A stretch of 64,000 nt of DNA, taken from NCBI GenBank assembly GCA_902363045.1, contig CABIYX010000006.1, positions 52,647 through 116,646 on the forward strand. The letters are read 5' to 3'. Source of the DNA: Clostridiales bacterium (GTDB taxonomy: Bacteria; Bacillota; Clostridia; Oscillospirales; Oscillospiraceae). Both the position numbers and the translations under genes were made by a program. How positions within the stretch are numbered: the first letter of the stretch is position 1; each line of letters opens with the position of its first letter. Positions 41,063 through 49,935 of the stretch are shown here, one piece after another. The notes under the pieces are model-generated. The model had not been told where the DNA came from. It was given only the letters and a program-made list of their open reading frames with translations, and ran no database searches.

Positions 41063-42033
41063 GTCTGACGGCACATCTAATTCTCATTCTGCTGCCCGGG
41101 GTAGTTCTGGACTGGCTGCTGGGGGACCCCCACTGGATGCCCCACCCGGTGCGGTGGATGGGCCGGGCCATCGCCTGGCTGGAGGGTGTCCTGCGCCGCG
41201 CGTTCCCCAAGACCCCGGCAGGGGAGCGGCTGGCAGGGGCCCTTCTGGCCCTGCTGATCCCGGCGACCTTCGGCGGAGGCAGCTGGCTACTTCTGGAGGG
41301 GCTGTGGGGACGGTTTCCTTGTCTTGCCTGGCTGGTGGAGGTCTGGTTCACCTATCAGCTGCTGGCCGCCCGGGCCCTCCAGAGGGAGAGCATGGCGGTG
41401 TGCCCACCCCTGGCGGCGGGGGACCTGGCGGGGGCCAGGGAGGCAGTCTCCCGCATCGTAGGCCGGGACACCCAGCGGCTGGATGAGATGGGGGTGGTGA
41501 AGGCGGCGGTGGAGACGGTGGCGGAGAACACCTCCGATGGCGTGACCGCCCCGCTGCTCTTTCTGGCCCTGGGTGGGCTGCCCCTGGGAATGGTCTATAA
41601 GGCGGTGAACACCATGGACTCCATGGTGGGCTATCGGAATGAGCGGTACTGTTGGTTCGGCACGGCTGCCGCCCGGCTGGACGATGTGCTCAACTGGATC
41701 CCCGCCCGGCTGTCCGGCCTTCTGATGTGTCTGGCCGCCGCTCTGCTGCCCGGCTGCTCCGGCCAGCGGGCGCTGAGGGTCTTTGTCCGGGACCGGAAAA
41801 AGCACAGTTCCCCCAACTCTGCCCACACGGAGGCGGCCTGTGCCGGGGCCTTGGGGGTCCGGCTGGCGGGGGACGCCTGGTATTTTGGAAAAAAGGTGTC
41901 CAAGCCCACCATCGGGGACGACCTCCGGCCGGTGGAGCGTGCGGATGTCGCCCGGGCCTGCCGGCTGATGTACGCCACGGAGCTGCTGACTTTGGCGGTC
42001 CTGCTGGGCGGGGGGAGCCTGCTGGCTGCGTGA
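41059..42033 (+). CDS. cbiB: Adenosylcobinamide-phosphate synthase
   Basis: CbiB attaches aminopropanol (phosphate) to adenosylcobyric acid. The 324-residue membrane protein contains DWLLGDPHWMPHPVRWMGRA near residue 20, SRIVGRDTQRLDEMGVVKAA near 133, VETVAENTSDGVTAPLLF, and YKAVNTMDSMVGYRNERY. The C-terminal HSSPNSAHTEAACAGALGVR is also a family hallmark. It closes the first block of the cobalamin cluster; about 1 kb of palindromic repeats follows before cobD. Confidence 0.95.
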   Translation: MSLTAHLILILLPGVVLDWLLGDPHWMPHPVRWMGRAIAWLEGVLRRAFPKTPAGERLAGALLALLIPATFGGGSWLLLEGLWGRFPCLAWLVEVWFTYQLLAARALQRESMAVCPPLAAGDLAGAREAVSRIVGRDTQRLDEMGVVKAAVETVAENTSDGVTAPLLFLALGGLPLGMVYKAVNTMDSMVGYRNERYCWFGTAAARLDDVLNWIPARLSGLLMCLAAALLPGCSGQRALRVFVRDRKKHSSPNSAHTEAACAGALGVRLAGDAWYFGKKVSKPTIGDDLRPVERADVARACRLMYATELLTLAVLLGGGSLLAA

Positions 42034-42413
42034 TCCGCGCATCGCTGTTCATGCAGCCGCAGGGGAGAGGCTTGCCCCTTCCGTTGTCCGGTTTTGCTGT
42101 GATCCGCCTGAGATGTTGTAGGGGCGGGTCTCCCGACCCGCCCGCCTTCCGTAGACCATGACGCCCGTGGGGCGCGCCGGCCGGCGCGCCGCCTTACAGG
42201 GTTTCGCTCTGTGGGGCGAGTTCCTTTCCCAGTTCCGCCAGCCGTGGCAGGGGGTGCGGGATCGGGGGTGAGTCGGATGGAGCCGTCCCTATGAACCGGG
42301 GACTGGCGAGTCTGGGACTCGCCCCTACGGCGAACCACGGGCATTTCTGGGACACGGCGGGAGGGGCAAACCCCTCCCCTACGAGATGGACGGTGGCAAA
42401 TCCTGCGGCGGAG

Positions 42414-42474
42414 GACGGGCGGCCACAGAGGGCCGCCCCTACGGCGGTTTCAGAACCTCGTATGGTTCCGGAGG
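42414..42474 (+). repeat. 61-bp direct repeat, first copy
   Basis: It is identical to 42904-42964. It contains one GTAG hairpin plus a GGTTTCAGAACC-like and GGAACCATACG-like tail, and partial similarity (CATGGCTGCGGC) continues after both copies. Confidence 0.85.
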
Positions 42475-42903
42475 AGAGACAGGCGCCGGTTCCATGGCTG
42501 CGGCGGCCACCATATCACGCATGACCGGAATTGCCCCGTAGGGGCGGGTCTCCGGGCCCGCCCGCCAGTTTTCCCTAGCGGAAATTAGAACCCGCGCGAT
42601 CAGGCGCGCCCGTTTGGTCCAGCATTCCAGCCCATCTTGATTTCGGACAGACAGCGGTAGCGGCGCGGATGCGAGGTCAGTCATTATTCCTCCCGCGCCT
42701 GACAGTGGCCCGAAGGCCCCTAAAATTGGGCCCCCGTAATCTCCGGGGGTCCGGGGGAGAACGAACTGGAGGCGGAGGGAACCTGTTCCCGACGGCGATG
42801 TGAGTCTCCCCCGGCGGCGTTTTGGTTCCTTTTTCGCCGCGGAAAAAGGAACTCGCCCCGCAGGGCGAAACCCTCCGCGTGGAATGAAATCCTTCCGAAA
42901 AAC

Positions 42904-42964
42904 GACGGGCGGCCACAGAGGGCCGCCCCTACGGCGGTTTCAGAACCTCGTATGGTTCCGGAGG
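42904..42964 (+). repeat. 61-bp direct repeat, second copy
   Basis: Identical to 42414-42474. It lies about 90 bases before cobD. Confidence 0.85.
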
Positions 42965-43055
42965 GACAGGTGTGGTTTCATGGCTGCGGCAGGGAACGGG
43001 CGCGCCCTACACAAAAAAGCGCTCCATTCACATCACAGAGAAGGAAGGTGCGGAC

Positions 43056-44105
43056 ATGGTCCGTTTTGAACACGGAGGGGACACCTACGGCTGTCCCCCC
43101 GACCTGTTGGACTGCTCCATCAGCCTGAACCCTATGGGGGCTCCCAAGCCTGTGCTGGAGGGGGCACGCCGGGCGGTGCTGGACTGCGCCCGCTATCCGG
43201 ACCCAGCCTGCCGCGGCCTGCGCCGGGCCATCGCCCGCCGGGACGGCGTGGAAGAGGAGGCGATCCTGTGCGGCAACGGGGCCTCCGACCTGATCTACCG
43301 TTTGGCCCTGGCCTTCAAGCCAAGGCAAGCACTTTTGCTTGCCCCTACTTTTTCGGAGTACCGCCGGGCACTGGAGGGGGTGGGCTGCCGGATCCGGGAG
43401 TACCGGCTGGAGGAGCGGACGGGCTTTCTGCCGGGGGAGGACTTGCTGGAGGTCATCGTCCCCAGAGTGGATCTGGTGTTCCTGTGCGACCCCAACAATC
43501 CCACCGGGCGGCTGATGGACGGGGGGCTGCTGGGCCGGGTGCTGTCCCGCTGCCGGGAGGCAGGGGCCCTTTTGGCGGTGGACCAGTGCTTTTTGGAGCT
43601 CACCGCCGGCGATCCCCGCCGCCTGACGGAGGAGCTGCCCGGGGGCGGGCTGCTGCTCCTCCGGGCGCTGACTAAGAGCTATGCCATGGCGGGCCTGCGC
43701 CTGGGCTATGCCCTATGCGGAGAGGCGGCGCTGCTGGGCCGGATGGCGGCGGCGGGGCCGCCCTGGGCGGTGTCCATCCCGACTCAGGCGGCAGGTGAAA
43801 TCGCTTTACAGCAATTCCCCCGCTGGCCGGAGGACAGCCTGACCATGATCCGCCGGGGCCGGGAGCGGCTGGCGGCGGGGCTGGCGGCTTTGGGCCTTTG
43901 GGTGTGCCCGGGGGACGGAAATTTCCTTCTGTTCCGGGGGCCGGAGGACCTGGGGCGGCTGCTGCTGGAGGGGGAGCGCATCCTGGTGCGGGACTGCTCC
44001 AACTACTCCGGGCTGGGGCCCGGCTGGTTCCGGATCGGGGTCCGGACGGAGGAGGAAAACGAGAGACTGCTGACCGCCGTGGCGCGGCAGCTTGGGAGGG
44101 ACTGA
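43056..44105 (+). CDS. cobD: L-threonine-O-3-phosphate decarboxylase (aminotransferase fold)
   Basis: CobD makes the aminopropanol phosphate linker of cobalamin using PLP. The 349-residue protein starts [20 protein letters not shown] after AAGGAAGGTG. It has the typical [49 protein letters not shown] and the PLP lysine in [20 protein letters not shown]. The arginine in [11 protein letters not shown] binds the substrate carboxylate. Bases 43318-43354 use codons unlike the rest of the gene (CCA AGG CAA GCA CTT TTG CTT) and form a GTAG-type hairpin. Confidence 0.92.
   Translation: MVRFEHGGDTYGCPPDLLDCSISLNPMGAPKPVLEGARRAVLDCARYPDPACRGLRRAIARRDGVEEEAILCGNGASDLIYRLALAFKPRQALLLAPTFSEYRRALEGVGCRIREYRLEERTGFLPGEDLLEVIVPRVDLVFLCDPNNPTGRLMDGGLLGRVLSRCREAGALLAVDQCFLELTAGDPRRLTEELPGGGLLLLRALTKSYAMAGLRLGYALCGEAALLGRMAAAGPPWAVSIPTQAAGEIALQQFPRWPEDSLTMIRRGRERLAAGLAALGLWVCPGDGNFLLFRGPEDLGRLLLEGERILVRDCSNYSGLGPGWFRIGVRTEEENERLLTAVARQLGRD
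43324..43348 (-). repeat. GTAG-type REP-like hairpin inside cobD
   Basis: On the minus strand it reads GTAGGGGCAAGC-N6-GCTTGCC, the same layout as the intergenic units 0.4-1.2 kb upstream. It encodes RQALLLAP in a frame-compatible way, and its codons are atypical for this gene. Confidence 0.6.
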
Positions 44106-44106
44106 C

Positions 44107-45570
44107 ATGGCGGCAAAGGCCATTATGATCCAGGGGACCATGTCCAATGCGGGGAAGAGCGTGCTGACGGCGGGGCTGTGCCGCATCTTCCGCCAGGACG
44201 GCTATTCGGTGGCCCCCTTCAAAAGCCAGAACATGGCGCTGAACAGCTTCGTCACCCGGGAGGGCCTGGAGATGGGCCGAGCCCAGGTGATGCAGGCGGA
44301 GGCCGCCAGGGTGGAGCCCAGCGTCCGGATGAACCCCATCCTGCTCAAGCCCAGCAGCGACATGGGCAGCCAGGTCATCGTCAACGGCGAGGTGCTGGGG
44401 GATATGCGGGCGTCCGATTACTTCCGCCATAAAAAGGAGCTGGTCCCACAGATCCTGGCGTCCTACCGCTCCCTGGCGGAGGAGCACGACATCATCGTGC
44501 TGGAGGGGGCGGGCAGCCCGGCGGAGATCAACCTGAAGGCGGACGACATCGTGAACATGGGCATGGCCCGGATGGCCCGGGCCCCGGTGCTGCTGGCGGG
44601 GGACATCGACCGGGGCGGGGTGTTCGCCTCCCTGTACGGAACGGTGGCCCTTCTGGAGCCCGACGAGCGGGCCATGGTGAAGGGGACGGTCATCAACAAG
44701 TTCCGGGGGGACGCGGCCCTGCTGCGGCCCGGCCTGACCATGCTGAAGGAGCTCACCCGGATCCCGGTGGTGGGGGTGGTCCCCTGGCTGGAGCTGGATC
44801 TGGACGATGAGGACAGCCTCTCCCCACGGCTCACCTCCGGGCGGAGGGCGGCCCCCCTGGATGTGGCGGTGGTCCGCCTGCCTCACATCTCCAATTTTAC
44901 CGACTTCAACGCCCTGGGGCGGCATCTGGCGGTGGGCCTGCGCTATACGGACCGGCCGGAGGACCTGGGCTGGCCCGACCTGGTGATCCTGCCGGGGACT
45001 AAGAGCACCCTGGCCGACCTGGACTGGCTGCGGCGGCGGGGACTGGACCGGGCGGTGCTGGCCCTGGCGGCGGCGGGGACCCCGGTGGCGGGGATCTGCG
45101 GCGGCTATCAGATGCTGGGACGGCGGGTGGAGGACCCCGAGGGTGCGGAGGGGGGCGGCTCCCGGAAGGGGCTGGGCCTGCTGCCCGTCTCCACCCGGTT
45201 TTCCCGGGAAAAAACCCGCACCCGCCGCGGGGCGGAATTTCCGGCCTGCTCCGGCCTGTTCGCCCCCCTGGCGGGCTGCCCGCTGGAGGGCTATGAGATC
45301 CACATGGGGGACAGCGGACCGGAGGGCCTCTTTTCCGTCCGGGAGAACGTGCTGGGTACCTATCTCCACGGCTTTTTCGACGCGCCGGAGCTTCGGGAGC
45401 GGCTGGTCTCCCTGCTGCTGGCCCGAAAGGGGCTGACCTGGACGGGGGAGGCCGGGCCGGAGGACGGCCCGGCCTATCGGGAGGCGCAGTATGACAAGCT
45501 GGCCGCCGCGCTGCGGGCCGGCCTGGACATGGAGGCGGTGTACCGCATCCTGGAGCGGGGGCTGGACTGA
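44107..45570 (+). CDS. cobQ: Cobyric acid synthase (glutamine-hydrolysing)
   Basis: CobQ amidates the b, d, e and g side chains of adenosylcobyrinic acid a,c-diamide. The 487-residue protein starts at the ATG one base after cobD. It has the P-loop-like [20 protein letters not shown], then [13 protein letters not shown] and [12 protein letters not shown], with [15 protein letters not shown] near residue 168. The glutaminase domain has catalytic Cys in [12 protein letters not shown] and His in [10 protein letters not shown]. All typical motifs are intact. Confidence 0.96.
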   Translation: MAAKAIMIQGTMSNAGKSVLTAGLCRIFRQDGYSVAPFKSQNMALNSFVTREGLEMGRAQVMQAEAARVEPSVRMNPILLKPSSDMGSQVIVNGEVLGDMRASDYFRHKKELVPQILASYRSLAEEHDIIVLEGAGSPAEINLKADDIVNMGMARMARAPVLLAGDIDRGGVFASLYGTVALLEPDERAMVKGTVINKFRGDAALLRPGLTMLKELTRIPVVGVVPWLELDLDDEDSLSPRLTSGRRAAPLDVAVVRLPHISNFTDFNALGRHLAVGLRYTDRPEDLGWPDLVILPGTKSTLADLDWLRRRGLDRAVLALAAAGTPVAGICGGYQMLGRRVEDPEGAEGGGSRKGLGLLPVSTRFSREKTRTRRGAEFPACSGLFAPLAGCPLEGYEIHMGDSGPEGLFSVRENVLGTYLHGFFDAPELRERLVSLLLARKGLTWTGEAGPEDGPAYREAQYDKLAAALRAGLDMEAVYRILERGLD

Positions 45571-45613
45571 GCCCCCCGGCACATCAGACAGAACAGAGAG
45601 GAGAGGAGCGTTT

Positions 45614-48289
45614 ATGCTGTTTCACTGTACGAAGGAGGACTGCCGCTTTTGGGGCGAGGGGGAGGTTCTTCCGGACGCCTGCCCCCGGTGCGGCGGCGCG
45701 CTGACCGTTGGGGATCGGGAGAAGATGACCGGGGATGACTGGTGCGCCCTGGGGGTGTTCTGGATCGAGCAGGACGGGGCGGAGGAGAAGGCCGTGTCCT
45801 GCTTCCGCCGGTCCGCCCAGCTGGGCAGCGGCTGGGGGGCGTGTAACCTGGGCCTGTGCCTGGAGCAGGGCACCGGGGTGGAGGCCGACCCGCGCCAGGC
45901 GCTTTGGCTCTATCAGCAGGCGGCGGAGATGGGCAGCCTGCCCGCCCTGTGCAATCTGGCGGTGTGCTATGAGGAGGGGATCGGGACCCCTCCCGACCCG
46001 CGCCAGGCGGTGGCGCTGTACCGCCGGGCGGCGGAGTACGGCTCCACCCGTGCCCAGCGCCTGCTGGCCCGGTGCTGTGACCGGGGGATCGGGATGGACC
46101 GGCGGGACCCGGCCCAGGCGGTGGAGTGGCTGCGCATGGCGGCCCTTCAGGGGGATATGCCCAGCCAGACCCTGCTGGCCAAGCACTACGAGTTCGGCGA
46201 CGGGGTGGAGCAGGACCCGGAGCTGTCGGTGCGCTGGTACCGCCGGGCGGCGGAGGGGGATGAGCCGGAGGCCAAATGCTGTCTGGGCTGGCTGATGGAG
46301 CAGGGCAAATGGGTGGAGCAAGACCCGGAGGAGGCGGTGGAACTCTACCGCCAGGCGGCTGAGGCTGGTTCGGAGCGCGGCCTGCTGCTCCTGGCCGACT
46401 GTCTGCTCCACGGAGTCGGGATCCCGGCCGCTCCGGCTGAGGCGGTCCGCTGTTATGAGAAGGGGGTGGAGGCAGGCAGCGCCCGGGCGATGTGCAGCCT
46501 GGGCTGGTGCTATGAGACCGGAAACGGCGTGGAGCAGAGCTGGGAGGAGGCTGTCCGCTGGTACCGCCGGAGCGCGGAAGAGGGCAGCGCCCAGGCCATG
46601 TGCAATTTGGGCTGGTGCTATGAGACCGGAAACGGCGTGGAACAGAGCTGGGAGGAGGCCGTCCAATGGTACCGCCGGGGCGCGGAAGGGGACGACGCCC
46701 AGGCGATGTGCAACCTTGGCTGGTGCTATGAGACCGGAAACGGTGTGGAACAGAGCTGGGAGGAGGCCGTCCAGTGGTACCGCCGGAGCGCGGAGGCGGG
46801 CAATGCCCGGGCAATGTGTAATCTGGGCTGGTGCTATGAGAGCGGCAGGGGCGTGGAACAGAGCTGGGAGGAGGCTGTCCTCTGGTATCGCCGGAGCGCG
46901 GAAGAGGGCGACGCCCGGGCGATGTGCAACCTGGGCTGGTGCTATGAGAGCGGCGGGGGCGCAGAGCAGAGCTGGGAGCAGGCTGTCCTCTGGTACCGCC
47001 GGAGCGCGGAGGCGGGCAGCGCCCAGGCCATGTGCAACCTGGGCTGGTGCTATGAGACCGGAAACGGCGTGGAACAGAGCTGGAAGCAGGCGGTCCACTG
47101 GTACCGCCGGAGCGCGGAGGCGGGCAACGCCCGGGCGATGTGCGGCCTTGGCTGGTGCTATGAGAGCGGGAGCGGCGTGGAACAGAGCTGGGAGCAGGCC
47201 GTCCACTGGTACCGCCGGGGCGCGGAGGCGGGCAATGCCCGGGGGATGTGCAACCTGGGCTGGTGCTATGAGACCGGGAACGGCGTGGAGCAGAACAGGG
47301 AGGAGGCTGTCCTCTGGTACCGCCGGAGCGCGGAAGAGGGCAGCGCCCGGGCGATGTGCAATCTGGGTTGGTGCTATGAGAAGGGGATCGGCGTGGAGCG
47401 TGACTCGGCCCAGGCGGCGGAGTGGTACCGCCGGAGCGCGGAGGCGGGCGACGCCCGGGGGATGTGCAACCTGGGCTGGTGCTATGAGAGCGGCAGGGGC
47501 GTGGAGCAGAATTGGGAGCAGGCTGTCTACTGGTACCGCCAGGGCGCGGAAGGGGGCAGCACCCAGGCGATGTGTAACCTGGGCTGGTGCTATGAGACCG
47601 GAAACGGCGTGGAACAGAGCTGGGAGCAGGCTTTCTGCTGGTACCGCCGTGGCCTGGAAAAAGGCAGCGCCCGGGCGATGTTCCAACTGGCTTGGTGCTA
47701 TGAAAAGGGGCTCGGTGTGGAGCGTGACCCGGCTCAGGCGGCGGAGTGGTATCTCCAAGGAGCCGAGTTGGGCAGCAGCGCCTGCATGAACAACCTGGCG
47801 GAGTTGCTGGCCAAGGGGGACGGCGTTCCTCAGGACCTGGAGCAGGCCATGGAGTGGTACCGCCGGGCGGCGAAGCAGGACGATGAGTGCGCCTGGTACA
47901 ACCTGGGCTGGTACCACGAGCAGGCGGGGGAGCTGGACCAGGCCCTGGAGTGCCTGCTCCGGGCGGATGAGCTGGGAGACAGCTCCGCCTGCTGGGCGCT
48001 GGGCCGGTTTTATGAGACCGGGACCGCCGTGGAGCGGGACCCGGAGCGGGCGTTTGAGTATTACCGGAAGGGCGCGGAGCGGGAGGACCTGAACAGTATG
48101 TGCCGCCTGGCGCGGTGCCACGCCCTGGGCCTGGGGACCCGGCAGGACCGGGAGAAGGCCGCCAAGCTGGCCCGGGAGATCCTCGCTCAAAACTGGGAGG
48201 AGACCGGCGAGCTGGAGGACTACGGCGCCCGGGAGGAGCTGGAGGCCCTGCGGGCGCTGTGGAAGGAGCTGGAGCCCGGCGAGCCGTGA
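45614..48289 (+). CDS. Sel1-repeat protein with N-terminal zinc ribbon
   Basis: The 891-residue protein starts MLFHCTKEDCRFWGEGEV after GAGGAG; a first zinc-ribbon-like unit pairs CTKEDC with CPRCGG. The remainder is a solenoid of about 20 Sel1-like (36-residue) repeats. Twelve of them, residues 293-724, are nearly identical (NLGWCYETGNGVEQSWEEAV then WYRRSAE). Such proteins are scaffolds that bind partners. There is no signal peptide, so it is cytoplasmic. The very high copy identity implies recent expansion. Function unknown. It lies 43 bases after cobQ but looks unrelated to cobalamin synthesis. Confidence 0.9.
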   Translation: MLFHCTKEDCRFWGEGEVLPDACPRCGGALTVGDREKMTGDDWCALGVFWIEQDGAEEKAVSCFRRSAQLGSGWGACNLGLCLEQGTGVEADPRQALWLYQQAAEMGSLPALCNLAVCYEEGIGTPPDPRQAVALYRRAAEYGSTRAQRLLARCCDRGIGMDRRDPAQAVEWLRMAALQGDMPSQTLLAKHYEFGDGVEQDPELSVRWYRRAAEGDEPEAKCCLGWLMEQGKWVEQDPEEAVELYRQAAEAGSERGLLLLADCLLHGVGIPAAPAEAVRCYEKGVEAGSARAMCSLGWCYETGNGVEQSWEEAVRWYRRSAEEGSAQAMCNLGWCYETGNGVEQSWEEAVQWYRRGAEGDDAQAMCNLGWCYETGNGVEQSWEEAVQWYRRSAEAGNARAMCNLGWCYESGRGVEQSWEEAVLWYRRSAEEGDARAMCNLGWCYESGGGAEQSWEQAVLWYRRSAEAGSAQAMCNLGWCYETGNGVEQSWKQAVHWYRRSAEAGNARAMCGLGWCYESGSGVEQSWEQAVHWYRRGAEAGNARGMCNLGWCYETGNGVEQNREEAVLWYRRSAEEGSARAMCNLGWCYEKGIGVERDSAQAAEWYRRSAEAGDARGMCNLGWCYESGRGVEQNWEQAVYWYRQGAEGGSTQAMCNLGWCYETGNGVEQSWEQAFCWYRRGLEKGSARAMFQLAWCYEKGLGVERDPAQAAEWYLQGAELGSSACMNNLAELLAKGDGVPQDLEQAMEWYRRAAKQDDECAWYNLGWYHEQAGELDQALECLLRADELGDSSACWALGRFYETGTAVERDPERAFEYYRKGAEREDLNSMCRLARCHALGLGTRQDREKAAKLAREILAQNWEETGELEDYGAREELEALRALWKELEPGEP
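46490..47785 (+). repeat. Twelve tandem 108-bp Sel1 repeats
   Basis: The period is exactly 108 bases (36 codons); for example GGGCTGGTGC recurs at 46501 and 46609. Copies differ at few positions, concentrated in the loop residues between helices. Confidence 0.88.
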
Positions 48290-48316
48290 CGCCTCCGGCC
48301 CACTGAAAAACAGAAC

Positions 48317-48676
48317 AAGGGACCCGCCGCGGCGGGTCCCTTTGAGACTGTCGAAAAAGTGGCATAGCCACTTTTTCGAGGGGGATTGCACGAAAGCTTC
48401 GTCTCGATCTCGTCGTCACAAGTTCCGTATCATTCGCATCCCCATAAATGGGAATGCGAACTCACTTCACTGCTCCTCCTCTCCCATAAAACCGAAGGTT
48501 TTATGGGGACCCAGAGAAATTGTCGGCGAAGCTTTCACGAGAAGTGTCATTTCCGAGGTACACGCCCCCGGAAATGACGGGATCCAATTTTATTCCGTCG
48601 CCTTCGGGCGACGGAACTCCTTGCAGGAGGGCTTTTTTGACAAGCTGGAAGGGACCCGCCGCGGCGGGTCCCTTTT
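48317..48676. repeat. Multi-hairpin intergenic element between two copies of one terminator
   Basis: The gene-free interval 48290-48706 holds two copies of AAGGGACCCGCC-GC-GGCGGGTCCCTTT (48317-48343 and 48649-48676). Between them lie six hairpins: 48352-48378 (12-bp stem CGAAAAAGTGGC), 48433-48460, 48483-48507 (11 bp), 48546-48578 (10 bp), 48595-48614 (8 bp with TTCG loop) and 48617-48629. The ends of the inner segment are related inverted sequences (GACTGTCGAAAAAG and AGCTTGTCAAAAAAGC). No ORF with a ribosome binding site is present. The layout fits a MITE-like insertion into a terminator, or a structured RNA. The first hairpin ends the Sel1 gene. Confidence 0.75.
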
Positions 48677-48706
48677 GTATCCTGATTGCGGTACGAGGGG
48701 CGGGGC

Positions 48707-49669
48707 TCAGTCCCGCTCCTGCTCCCACTTGAGGAAGCTGCCGGTAACGGCGTCGATCTCAAACTCATATTCCATGCTGCCCTCCCGCAGCTCGCCTTCA
48801 TAAACTGCCCGGCCATCGTCCACATCCAGCTCCAGCTGGATCAGAGTGGCCTTGGGGGCCTTGTCCTGGGCCAGCTTTTGGGCCTTCTCCCGGGAGATGT
48901 AGTCCTTGCTGTCAGAGGGGGCAGAGGGGATGGTGTAGTCCTCAATGTCGGAATCGAAGTCCACCACCGCGCCGGTCAAGGCGTCGATCTCATAGTCATA
49001 CTCCCGGCTGCCGGAATAGAATTCCACCTCATAGAACATTCGACCATCGTCCCGGTCCAGCTCCACCCGAACAAAGGAGACCTCCTTGCCGGACAGACCA
49101 GCGTGCTTCAGGGCCAGCTCCTTGGCCCGGTCCTTGCCAATCAGATCGGCACTGTCAGAGGGGATGGTATAGTCCTCGATGTCAGAGTCGAAGTCCACCA
49201 CCGCGCCGGTGACGGCATCGATCTCATAGTCGTACTCCCGGCTGCCAGAATAGAACTCCACCTCATAGACTGCCCGGCCATCGTCCCAGTCCAGCTTCAG
49301 CTGGAGGAAGGAGACCTCCTTGCCAGAGAGTCCGGCGTGCTTCAGGGCCAGTTCCTTGGCCTTGGACTCGCCGATGTAGCTGGCGTCATCGTCGTGGATG
49401 ATAACAGTCTGGCTGTCGTTGTCCCAAGAGACCTCCGCCCCCAGCAGCTGACCCAGGGAGGACAGGGGCAGGTAGGTGGTGCCGTTGTAGATCAGGGGAG
49501 AGACCTTCACCCCGGTGGTGTCCCGGACGGTGTAGGTGGTGCCGTTGACCTTCAGGGTCACATCGGGGCGGAAGGTGGCGGTCACGCTGTTGCTCTGGCT
49601 GGCGGCGGCGGTCCCCACCACCATGCAGCTGGTGAGGGCGAGGGCGGCGATGATGTAAGACTTTTTCAT
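48707..49669 (-). CDS. Secreted PepSY-repeat protein with stalk (copper amine oxidase N-like) domain
   Basis: The 320-residue protein has a signal peptide (MKKSYIIAALALTSCMVVGTA, cleaved near AAA-SQ). A domain resembling the copper amine oxidase N-terminal/stalk family follows (LKVNGTTYTVRDTTGVKVSP, then YLPLSSLGQLLGAEVSWDND), and then three PepSY units near residues 95-165, 170-245 and 250-320. The first two are almost identical (KELALKHAGLSGKEVSF, YEVEFYSGSREYDYEIDAVT). PepSY domains are thought to inhibit peptidases or bind wall components. The ATG follows AGAGGAATCC. It is probably located at the cell surface or in the medium. Function unknown. Confidence 0.85.
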   Translation of the reverse strand: MKKSYIIAALALTSCMVVGTAAASQSNSVTATFRPDVTLKVNGTTYTVRDTTGVKVSPLIYNGTTYLPLSSLGQLLGAEVSWDNDSQTVIIHDDDASYIGESKAKELALKHAGLSGKEVSFLQLKLDWDDGRAVYEVEFYSGSREYDYEIDAVTGAVVDFDSDIEDYTIPSDSADLIGKDRAKELALKHAGLSGKEVSFVRVELDRDDGRMFYEVEFYSGSREYDYEIDALTGAVVDFDSDIEDYTIPSAPSDSKDYISREKAQKLAQDKAPKATLIQLELDVDDGRAVYEGELREGSMEYEFEIDAVTGSFLKWEQERD

Positions 49670-49935
49670 GTTGGATTCCTCTCTTTCTCAGCCGTTCAGG
49701 CTGCTCTGCTTTGCGCTTCTGACTATGAAATGCGCGGGGACCGGGTTTTATTGCGCGGGGCAAAAAATTTTTTCTCCGGGCCCGGCCCGGGCCACCGCCG
49801 TCAGGCTTGACCTGACTTGACTATCACAGTGACCATTACTTTTTTCTTTTACTATTACCCTTTACGGGGGGGATAGTGGCACGCAAACGTACACCAAACA
49901 GCAAGGTCCCGCCAGGGGTAAAAGGAGGAATGGAC

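Larger units (their letters stand above)
42118..42967. repeat. Array of GTAG-type palindromic REP-like units (gene-free 42034-43055)
   Basis: No gene is supported in the kilobase between cbiB and cobD. Instead there are at least six short hairpins preceded by GTAGGGG on one strand or the other. Plus-strand units are at 42118-42147 and 42538-42567. Minus-strand units are at 42305-42328, 42360-42382, 42417-42442 and 42907-42932. The stems differ in sequence but keep the GTAG and the perfect pairing. Other palindromes include GGCGCGCCGGCC near 42170-42190 and GTTCCTTTTTC / GAAAAAGGAAC near 42825-42851. A 5' GTAG next to a hairpin is the hallmark of REP elements mobilised by RAYT (TnpA-REP) proteins; no such gene is in the window. 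Confidence 0.75.

Noticed and set aside
42677..42916. Minus-strand 79-codon frame before cobD
   Set aside because: It runs through palindromic repeat DNA, is Arg/Pro/Gly-rich and has no supporting start site.
46490..47785. Regular 108-bp repeats considered as a CRISPR-like or satellite array
   Set aside because: The period is a whole number of codons, the frame is intact, and the translated unit is a Sel1 repeat, so this is a coding repeat.
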